Shown here piece by piece: positions 18,419 to 32,612 of a stretch of 64,000 bases of DNA; within the stretch, counting starts at the first letter, position 1; every line of letters begins with the position of its first letter. The notes under the pieces were generated by a model. It saw only the letters and a list, made by a program, of their open reading frames with translations, ran no database searches and was not told where the DNA came from. Made by a program: the position numbers and the translations under genes. Origin of the DNA: Paludisphaera borealis. Its GTDB lineage: Bacteria > Planctomycetota > Planctomycetia > Isosphaerales > Isosphaeraceae. Location: NCBI RefSeq assembly GCF_001956985.1, contig NZ_CP019082.1:3472001-3536000 (forward strand), given 5' to 3'.

Positions 18419-19127
18419 ATCCGCGAGCGAATCCGCTCCAGCCGGCCGCCGGACCGCTCGGTTCGGCGTCTCGGTTTTTGAAACGCAACAGCCAGCGAGG
18501 GAGGTCCTCGGCGTCTCGACATTCGAGAGGCCGCGTCTCCCTCGCCCGCTTCGTTTCGCGGGGATGCGGGCGACGTCGTCATCGTCGTCCGCCCCAGGCG
18601 TCCCCGTCGTCGTCCCTCCTTGCTCTGCTCTGCTCGGTCCGCGATCACGACGCGAACGCGGCGGTCTCTGGCCCGGATCACGATGCGTTCACGACGACCA
18701 GGACAGGCCGACGACCCCGTTTCGAGCGATCCTCGGGCTGACTTCGACGACGGCGCCCGGCCGCACGTTGGAGGTCGGCCTGACGCGCGGGCGGCGATTG
18801 GAACGCCTCCCGCCCCGGCCCTCATCGGAACCTCACAGATCGACCGCAATTTCGTGCACGTATCACCGGCTTCGTCGTTTCAGCTCGACCGCCCGGAGAC
18901 GCGATCGGCTCGGTTCGTCCGACCGACCGAGCCGACCCGGGCGTCCGCGATCACGGATTCTCCCGGTTTGGAATCGCCCGCGGACTGCCGCGGGCCGCTC
19001 CCTTTTGGGATGATGGAAATTCGACGCGACGGGCGGACTCGAAAGGAAGCGAGTTCCGCAACGACCCCCGGGACGACGCCCGTGACTCCGGCCCGTGCCC
19101 CTTTCTTCTCTTGAGGAGCGCGACCTT
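18419..19127. other. Long rplL-rpoB spacer
   Basis: The spacer of about 710 bp is long for this operon. Apart from the hairpin at 18447-18479 I see no gene: open frames through it lack ribosome binding sites and have Arg/Pro/Ser-rich compositions expected of random high-GC sequence. It could carry an rpoB promoter or processing site, but no clear consensus is visible. Confidence 0.5.
18447..18479 (+). terminator. Candidate terminator or attenuator between rplL and rpoB
   Basis: CGCCGGACC-GCTC-GGTTCGGCG forms a nine-pair stem with two G-T or A-T positions, followed six nucleotides later by TTTTT (18475-18479). Partial termination between rplL and rpoB is established in E. coli, so an attenuator here would fit. 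The gap between stem and T-run weakens the call. Confidence 0.45.
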
Positions 19128-22847
<3,720 letters not shown>

Positions 22848-22889
22848 TCCAACCCCAGACCTCGCCCCCGCGCTTCAACCATCCCCGAC

Positions 22890-22946
22890 GGCCTCCGCCT
22901 CGCGAACGTCCCTTACGGACGCCTCGAAGCGGAGGCCGCGGTTTTT
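22890..22946 (+). terminator. Intrinsic terminator after rpoB
   Basis: GGCCTCCGC (22890-22898) pairs perfectly with GCGGAGGCC (22929-22937), and the loop has an inner CGTCC/GGACG stem. A T5 run follows at 22942-22946. It lies 43 bp after the rpoB stop and between convergent genes, so it probably ends the rpoB transcript before rpoC. Confidence 0.7.
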
Positions 22947-22967
22947 CCCCCATCGTCCGAACGGCCG

Positions 22968-24071
22968 TCATGCCGCCGCGAACTCGATCGCCGGCTTGCT
23001 CGCGTCCGGTTCGACGAACCGCATCAACTCCTTCCCTTCCTTCGAGAGCTGCGCCTTCGCGGCGGCCGTCATCGGGCCGAACGGCGACAGGGTGAGCTTG
23101 GCCTTGGCCCCGGCCCCCGAGATCTTCCACGTGCCGGCGACGAACCCGTCGACCAGGAACGTCGGCAGGACCTGGAGGTTCTTGGTCGTGACCTTCGGCC
23201 GATGCGCGTCGTCAATGATCCGCGATCGGTCGGCGTGGCCGAGGATCACGTTGTCAAAGCCCGGAAGGAACCGCACGGGTACGGGCGTCTCGGCCGCCGG
23301 CCGGGGGGCGTCCGGCAGATCGAACAGCTCGCGCTTCCGCTCGTCGCGAAACGTCTGAAGCCTCGGCCGCAACGCATTGAGGACCTCGCGGGCGCCGCCG
23401 ACTCCCGACCACGCCTGGACGTCGACCGCCGCCGCCGGACCGAAGGCAGCAAGATAGCGCAAGACCAATTCCTCGGCCCTCGGTTCCGGCCCGGGTGCCC
23501 GGCCCAGCCAGGTCGCCGCATCATGAAACTCGGGGTCGCCGCCGAACCCCCATTTCGAGTCGTCGGGCGTCGAGACCAGGGGGACCCGCATCCGGACCGT
23601 GTAGCCCATCGCCCGCTCGTCGCCGCCGGGGAAGAGGTCGATCAAGGCGGCCCGCATCTTCGTGAACGTCCGAGGCTCCTCGACGAACAGACGACGGCCC
23701 GACCCCACGAGCACGGCGACGTCGACGCCCGAGGTTCGATCACGGAGCACCGCCTTGAGCGCCGCGTCGAACATCGGTTGAAAGGTCGACCGAAACGCCA
23801 GGTAGTCCGGGGCGCTCACCAGATGGAGCGTGCCTCGCAGGAGCGTGGCGCGGACGACCGCGCGGTCGCGCAGTAATCGCAGCAGATCGTCGCGCTGGAA
23901 TCCCTCGATCCGGGTCCAGAGGCCGATGAACGGCGGTGCCGCCTCTTGCGCCTGGAGCCCGAGCAGCCGTTCGAGAACCTCGGAAACCGACGCCGCCTGC
24001 CTCGAAAGCAGCATCTGACGCGCGAGCAGGGCCCGATTGAGAGCCTGTTTCGTCAAGACTTCCGTCGCCAT
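22968..24071 (-). CDS. Winged-helix DNA glycosylase-like protein (AlkZ/HTH_42 family)
   Basis: The 367-residue product fits the HTH_42 (AlkZ/YcaQ) superfamily of DNA glycosylases. It opens with LNRALLARQMLLSR, has LLGLQAQEAAPPFIGLWTRI early, then RATLLRGTLHLVSAPDYLAF and a late VDGFVAGTWKI segment. In AlkZ from Streptomyces two Gln of a QxQ motif act in unhooking interstrand cross-links; here QAQ sits at residues 40-42, so the catalytic pair appears present. Substrate is inferred, not shown. ATG at 24071 has GGAGAG upstream. The gene is antisense to and between rpoB and rpoC, a very unusual place. Its base composition resembles that of its neighbours. Confidence 0.8.
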   Translation of the reverse strand: MATEVLTKQALNRALLARQMLLSRQAASVSEVLERLLGLQAQEAAPPFIGLWTRIEGFQRDDLLRLLRDRAVVRATLLRGTLHLVSAPDYLAFRSTFQPMFDAALKAVLRDRTSGVDVAVLVGSGRRLFVEEPRTFTKMRAALIDLFPGGDERAMGYTVRMRVPLVSTPDDSKWGFGGDPEFHDAATWLGRAPGPEPRAEELVLRYLAAFGPAAAVDVQAWSGVGGAREVLNALRPRLQTFRDERKRELFDLPDAPRPAAETPVPVRFLPGFDNVILGHADRSRIIDDAHRPKVTTKNLQVLPTFLVDGFVAGTWKISGAGAKAKLTLSPFGPMTAAAKAQLSKEGKELMRFVEPDASKPAIEFAAA

Positions 24072-24247
24072 GATTCGCTCTCCAGTCGGAGGAAAAACGT
24101 CTCGAAAACCGTCTGAGTCCCGAACGAGGGTTTGCGTTGGGTGGGGAGGCGAACTTACCCTCCCTCCCCAAGTTCAATCCTCCATGCGATTTAGGTGATC
24201 GTGACACAAACCTGGGAGAATTCCGGGAATTCATGCAGAAATTTTAC

Positions 24248-24276
24248 TTGGAATTGGCCCTGTGATTGCTTAGGAT
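24248..24276 (+). promoter_or_regulatory. Candidate rpoC promoter
   Basis: TTGGAA (24248-24253) and TAGGAT (24271-24276) are separated by exactly 17 bp, each matching the consensus at four of six positions, within AT-rich DNA that contrasts with the surroundings. Transcription from here would give rpoC a leader of about 390 nt containing the mini-ORF and terminator described below. Confidence 0.45.
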
Positions 24277-24403
24277 CACAGGATGCGATTTTATCGCGAG
24301 TCGATTCCGACGCATTTGCTGGCTGCGCGCGCACGCTTCAAGGGTCGAGGAATCGCGAGGGCGCCGGAGTCTGACCGAAAAACCGGTCAGGGAGGAGTTC
24401 AAC

Positions 24404-24436
24404 TTGGCGACCTGGGTCTCAGGAAGACCTTCATAA
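24404..24436 (+). CDS. Possible ten-residue leader peptide upstream of rpoC
   Basis: A TTG-initiated frame of ten codons (MATWVSGRPS) follows a perfect GGAGGAG (24391-24397) at six-nucleotide spacing and ends in TAA immediately before the terminator stem that begins at 24437. A small hairpin CTGACCG/CGGTCAG (24371-24390) precedes the ribosome binding site. The geometry suits translation-coupled attenuation. A chance origin cannot be excluded for so short a frame with a TTG start. Confidence 0.35.
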   Translation: MATWVSGRPS

Positions 24437-24489
24437 CCGCGGGGTTCTCCGCTGGCAAAGGGAGAGCCCGTACGCGGACCTTTTTTTTT
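24437..24489 (+). terminator. Intrinsic terminator or attenuator in the rpoC leader
   Basis: Outer stem CCGCG (24437-24441) with CGCGG (24474-24478) and inner stem GGTTCTCC (24443-24450) with GGAGAGCC (24461-24468) are followed after ACC by nine T residues (24481-24489), the longest T-run noticed on the plus strand of the window. It lies about 185 bp before rpoC and on its strand. Confidence 0.7.
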
Positions 24490-24674
24490 GTTCTTGGCTG
24501 AGCAGAGAAGAGGGGACGGGCCGACCTTCGGTCCGCTTGCATTCCCCGACATGAGCTTGGGTTCCGTTGATCCGGACGGTCGTCAGCACGTTGAATCAAT
24601 CGAGAGCGACCGCCGCTTTCACCCACCAACCACCCCGCTTCAGACTACCCTGAGCCTGCGGAGGAGAGTGTCTC

Positions 24675-28934
<4,260 letters not shown>

Positions 28935-28977
28935 GCCAAGCTCGCGACCCCTCGCGACGCCCCTGATCAACCTTCGC

Positions 28978-29020
28978 ATCGGCCCGCGCTCTTCCAAGAG
29001 CCGCGGGCCGATCGCGTTTT
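28978..29020 (+). terminator. Intrinsic terminator after rpoC
   Basis: ATCGGCCCGCG (28978-28988) pairs perfectly with CGCGGGCCGAT (29002-29012), with an inner CTCTT/AGAG in the loop, followed by CGCGTTTT. It lies 44 bp after the rpoC stop. Confidence 0.7.
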
Positions 29021-29109
29021 CGAAGCCCGACGACCGTGATCCTCCGTGGACGGCCAGGGTAGAATGAACTGTCGCGATCTCACAGGTTTCCTGGAGGCTG
29101 AGAACGCCC

Positions 29110-29724
29110 ATGGCTACCGCAGTCGCCGCCCGAATCGGACCAACCGACCACGGCCGCTCGATGACCCTCGACGAGTTCATGGAGAGTGAAACAGACGAGG
29201 GGTGTCGCTATGAGCTGGCGCGTGGAGTGCTCGAAGTGACCGAGGTTCCCAACGATCCCCACGGCCAGGTCGTGTCCAACCTCTACCGGGCGCTCGCGCG
29301 GTTCGCCGAACGTTGCCCCGGAGTCGTCCGTCGCTTCGGCGGCGGCTCGGAATTCCGAATCTGGCTTCCCGGCATGGCGACCGGCCGAAACCCCGACCTG
29401 GGGGTCGTCCTGCAAGGCGCTCCCAAGGATCAGAGAGGCCGACGCGTCCCCGCCCTTGTCGGCGAGGTCGTTTCTACCCAAAGCGCGGTCCGCGACTACG
29501 AGGCCAAGCCCCTGGAGTACCTCGCATTCGGCGTTCTCGAGTACTGGATCATCGACCCGTCGAAGCGCCAGGTCACGATCCTCTACCGCGACGGCGACGT
29601 CTGGCGCGAGCAGGTCTTTCGCGACGATCACGCCCTCGTCAGCCTCGTCCTGCCTGATTTCGCGACGACCCCGGCGGAACTGTGGATCGACGTCGAGGAA
29701 GACGACCTTGGAGAAGCGCCATGA
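29110..29724 (+). CDS. Uma2-family putative endonuclease
   Basis: This 204-residue protein belongs to the Uma2 (DUF820) family, PD-(D/E)XK nuclease-fold proteins abundant in planctomycetes and cyanobacteria. The putative active site is NPDLGVVL (Asp96), LVGEVVST (Glu119) and DYEAK (Lys133), followed by the family block GVLEYWIIDPSKRQVTIL. All three residues are present, so activity is plausible, although the biological role of Uma2 proteins is not established. Its stop codon overlaps the start of the next Uma2 gene (ATGA), so the two are translationally coupled. Confidence 0.85.
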   Translation: MATAVAARIGPTDHGRSMTLDEFMESETDEGCRYELARGVLEVTEVPNDPHGQVVSNLYRALARFAERCPGVVRRFGGGSEFRIWLPGMATGRNPDLGVVLQGAPKDQRGRRVPALVGEVVSTQSAVRDYEAKPLEYLAFGVLEYWIIDPSKRQVTILYRDGDVWREQVFRDDHALVSLVLPDFATTPAELWIDVEEDDLGEAP

Positions 29725-30428
29725 CGGCCGCGATCCATCCCTCCGCAACCCGAGCGATCCCCGAACTCGAAAACGGCGACCGACTGACCCGCGCCGAGTT
29801 CGAGCGCCGGTACGACGCCATGCCCGGCCTCAAACGCGCCGAGTTGATCGAAGGGACCGTTTACATGCCCTCGCCCGTCCGTCACTCGCGCCACAGTCGT
29901 CCCCACTCCTATCTCATGGCCTGGCTGACCTGCTATGAAACGGTGACGCCCGGCCTCGAGGTCGGCGACAACGGGACCGTCCGGCTCGACCAGGACAACG
30001 AGCCCCAGCCCGACGCCTACCTTATGATCCTCCCTCGATGCGGCGGCCAGGCGCGGCTTTCCGACGACGATTACGTCGAGGGCGCCCCGGAGCTGACGGC
30101 CGCGATCGCGTCCAGCAGCGTCAGCTACGACCTCGGCGCCAAGCTCCACGCCTACCGTCGCAACGGCGTCCGCGAATACGTCGTCTGGCGCGTACTCGAT
30201 CAGCAGATCGACTGGCTGGTGCTCGTCGAGGGCCGCTACGAACCCCTCGCGCCCGACGCGGACGGCCTCCTCAAGAGCACCGGGTTCCCCGGCCTCTGGC
30301 TCGATCCGGCCGCCCTCCTGAACTACGACCTGACGCGCGTCCTCGCCGTCTTGCAGCAAGGGCTCGCAACCCCCGAACACGCCGCGTTCGTCGAGAAGCT
30401 GGCGCTGGCTGGTCGCCAAGCGCCATGA
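29721..30428 (+). CDS. Uma2-family protein, probable active-site variant
   Basis: The 235-residue protein is a second Uma2 member. It has FERRYDAMPGLKRAELIEG at the start, EPQPDAYLMI (Asp98), and the block YDLGAKLHAYRRNGVREYVVW (Lys141). Where active members carry Glu in PELxxEV, this protein reads PELTAAIASSS, placing Ala128 at the Glu position, so it may be catalytically dead or a partner of the upstream active-looking copy. Start and stop overlap the neighbours by ATGA on both sides. Confidence 0.82.
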   Translation: MTAAIHPSATRAIPELENGDRLTRAEFERRYDAMPGLKRAELIEGTVYMPSPVRHSRHSRPHSYLMAWLTCYETVTPGLEVGDNGTVRLDQDNEPQPDAYLMILPRCGGQARLSDDDYVEGAPELTAAIASSSVSYDLGAKLHAYRRNGVREYVVWRVLDQQIDWLVLVEGRYEPLAPDADGLLKSTGFPGLWLDPAALLNYDLTRVLAVLQQGLATPEHAAFVEKLALAGRQAP

Positions 30429-31075
30429 CGAGACCTCGCCACCAGACCACCGACCGCGTCCGGAACGCCTTGATCGTGCTGAACCGCGACCTCCGCGACT
30501 GCCGCGCGTGCCACATGGCGGGGCTGCTCGACGAGGTCGAATCGGTGCCGATCGCCCTCGACCCGGAGCCCGACGCGGCTGCGCCGCGCATCCTGCTCGT
30601 GGGCCAGGCCCCCGGCCTCCGTGCGACGATCACCGACCGGCCGTTCGCCGGGGCCGCCGGAGAGAAGCTCCGCGCCTGGTTCGAACAAGGGGGGATTCCC
30701 CGCGACGACTTCTGGCGCGCGATCCACTTCGCCGCCGTCACCCGGTGCTACCCCGGACGGCTCCCCGGAGCCAAGGGGGACCGCGTCCCGTCCCCCCGCG
30801 AACAGGCTCTCTGCCGCCCCTGGCTCGACGAGCTATTCGAGATCGTCCGCCCCCGGGTCGTCCTGCTCGTCGGGCTGCTCGCCATCCGCACCTTCCTCGG
30901 CCCCGTCAAATCACTGACCGCCGTCGTCGGCACCGCCACCGACCGCGACGGCGTCCTCTACATCCCGCTTCCCCACCCCTCCGGCGTCAGCCGCTGGCTC
31001 AACGAACCGGCCAACGTCGCCGCCGTCGCACAGGCCATGCGGATTCTCAAAAGCGAGACCGCCAAGCTCGATTGA
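30425..31075 (+). CDS. Uracil-DNA glycosylase superfamily protein (Fe-S type)
   Basis: The 216-residue protein resembles family 4/5 uracil-DNA glycosylases, which remove uracil from DNA and carry an iron-sulfur cluster. Four Cys are positioned as cluster ligands (Cys26 and Cys29 in DCRACH, Cys108 in TRCYPG, Cys130 in ALCRPW). Motif A is LLVGQAPG, and the C-terminal loop is LPHPSGVSRW. Motif A has Gln where family 4 usually has Glu. It is coupled to the preceding Uma2 gene through ATGA, forming a three-gene operon of nuclease-fold and repair proteins. Confidence 0.85.
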   Translation: MTRPRHQTTDRVRNALIVLNRDLRDCRACHMAGLLDEVESVPIALDPEPDAAAPRILLVGQAPGLRATITDRPFAGAAGEKLRAWFEQGGIPRDDFWRAIHFAAVTRCYPGRLPGAKGDRVPSPREQALCRPWLDELFEIVRPRVVLLVGLLAIRTFLGPVKSLTAVVGTATDRDGVLYIPLPHPSGVSRWLNEPANVAAVAQAMRILKSETAKLD

Positions 31076-31139
31076 GCAACCGACCAACCCGGGCGGAACC
31101 AGTCGCCGTCCGCCCGAGCCAACTTTTCCGGATCGCCTC

Positions 31140-31168
31140 TTGACAAGTGTCCGACCTACACCGACACT
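31140..31168 (+). promoter_or_regulatory. Promoter and GntR operator of the regulator-ABC operon
   Basis: A perfect TTGACA (31140-31145) overlaps a perfect inverted repeat AGTGTC (31146-31151) N11 GACACT (31163-31168). GACACT also sits at the -10 distance (17 bp). YtrA-type GntR regulators are known to bind AGTGTA-N13-TACACT, so this close relative is probably the autoregulatory operator. A second palindrome, ACTAGT, lies at 31171-31176. Confidence 0.5.
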
Positions 31169-31200
31169 GTACTAGTCAGCTATAACACTAGGAGGCTCGC

Positions 31201-31614
31201 ATGATCCTGATCGATCTGAGCGAGTCGGATGGTCGGCCGATTTACGGGCGGATCTCCGACAGGATCAAATTCGCGATCGCCGGCGACGTCTTGCGTCCGG
31301 GGGAGATGGCGCCGTCGGTCCGCGAATTGTCAAAGCAGTTGGTGGTGAACCCGAACACGGTGGCCCGGTCGTACCGGGACTTGCAGGCCGAGGGGCTGCT
31401 GGAGCCGGTGCGGGGGACGGGTTTGCAGGTGGCGGAAGGGGCGCCCGAGAAGTGTCGGTCGGCCCGGAGCGTCTACGTCCGGACCCGGCTTCGCGGGGCG
31501 ATCGACGAGGCGCGGGGGACGGGGCTCGACCCCGCCGAGATCGAGACGATTTTGCATGAGGAATGGGCCAAGGCACGTGACGCGGCCAGTCAGCCGAACG
31601 GGAGGGGGGCGTGA
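31201..31614 (+). CDS. GntR-family regulator, YtrA type
   Basis: The 137-residue protein has a GntR winged helix (RPIYGRISDRIKFAIAGDVL, APSVRELSKQLVVNPNTVAR, GLLEPVRGTGLQV) and only a short C-terminal helical tail without a ligand-binding domain, which is the YtrA subfamily layout. Such repressors sit in front of ABC transporter genes and control them. AGGAGG at 31190-31195 gives strong initiation. The stop overlaps the ABC ATPase start, so the genes are one operon. The inverted repeat upstream suggests autorepression. Confidence 0.88.
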   Translation: MILIDLSESDGRPIYGRISDRIKFAIAGDVLRPGEMAPSVRELSKQLVVNPNTVARSYRDLQAEGLLEPVRGTGLQVAEGAPEKCRSARSVYVRTRLRGAIDEARGTGLDPAEIETILHEEWAKARDAASQPNGRGA

Positions 31615-32582
31615 TGACGACGACCGACGCGAACGCGACGATCTCCATTGAGAAAGTGAGCAAGCATTATCGCGATCAGACGGCCCTCGACGGGCTCTCG
31701 CTGACGGTTCCCGAAGGTTCGGTCTTCGGCCTCCTGGGCGAGAACGGCGCGGGGAAGACGACGACCTTGCAGATCCTGTTGGGCCTGATCGCGGCCGACG
31801 GCGGCTACGCTCGCGTGCTCGGTCTCGACCCGGCCAAGGACGGGCTCGAAATCCGCCGCCGGGTCGGATACGTGCCCGAGCTGCCGGCGCTCTACGACTG
31901 GATGACGGTTTCCGAGATGGGCTGGTTCGCCGCCGGATTCCACCCCGAGGCGGTCACCGGAACCGCGCCGTACCAGACTCGCTACGCCGACCTGGCGCAG
32001 GGGTTCGGTCTGCCCCCCAAGCGGAAGATCAAGGCGCTCTCGAAGGGGATGCGGGCGAAGGTGTCGCTGTCGTTGGCGCTCGCCGCCAATCCGAAGCTCT
32101 TGATCCTCGACGAGCCGACGTCGGGCCTCGACACGATGGTCCGCCGCGAGTTCCTCGAAAGCATGGTCGACCTGGCCGCCGACGGCCGGACGGTCTTGCT
32201 TTCCAGCCACCAGATCGCCGAGGTCGAGCGCGTCGCCAGCCACGTGGCGCTCTTGCACCAGGGGAAGCTGATCCTGGCCGAGCCGCTCGACGAGCTGCGG
32301 GCGCATACGTTTCTGCTGGCGGTCAACTTCCAGACCCGCGACCACGACCCGGCGCCGCCGGCGAGCCTGCCGCTGGAGCTGATCGACGCGGCCGACGCCC
32401 CGCGCCAGGCGCACTGGCTGGTGCGCGCCCGCGACCGCGCGGCCTGCGACACGGTCCGCCACCTGCCGGGGGTCGAGTCGTTGCAGATCGAGTCGCCCGG
32501 CCTCGAAGAAATCTACATCGGCTACATGCGCGGCCGACGCCCCGCGCCGGCGCCGCCCACCAGTGCGATCCACGTCGCCTGA
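31614..32582 (+). CDS. ABC transporter ATP-binding protein
   Basis: The 322-residue ATPase has Walker A GENGAGKTT, the Q-loop near RRVGYVPELPALYDWM, the signature LSKGMRAKVSLSLALA, Walker B LLILDEPTSGLD and the H-loop SSHQI. It is of the DrrA/CcmA-like exporter type, with an extra C-terminal segment of about 90 residues. I chose ATG at 31614, which overlaps the regulator stop; a GTG three bases earlier is in frame. It pairs with the permease encoded 30 bp downstream. Substrate is unknown; YtrA-controlled transporters often respond to cell-wall antibiotics, but nothing here proves that. Confidence 0.9.
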   Translation: MTTTDANATISIEKVSKHYRDQTALDGLSLTVPEGSVFGLLGENGAGKTTTLQILLGLIAADGGYARVLGLDPAKDGLEIRRRVGYVPELPALYDWMTVSEMGWFAAGFHPEAVTGTAPYQTRYADLAQGFGLPPKRKIKALSKGMRAKVSLSLALAANPKLLILDEPTSGLDTMVRREFLESMVDLAADGRTVLLSSHQIAEVERVASHVALLHQGKLILAEPLDELRAHTFLLAVNFQTRDHDPAPPASLPLELIDAADAPRQAHWLVRARDRAACDTVRHLPGVESLQIESPGLEEIYIGYMRGRRPAPAPPTSAIHVA

Positions 32583-32612
32583 CTCGTCCCCTTGATCCGA
32601 AAGGAGGATCAC

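Noticed and set aside
24283-24501. 72-codon frame in the rpoC leader
   Set aside because: It reads through the terminator stem and T-run, giving a Phe run, and is out of frame with the well-placed GGAGGAG site; the ten-codon frame fits better.
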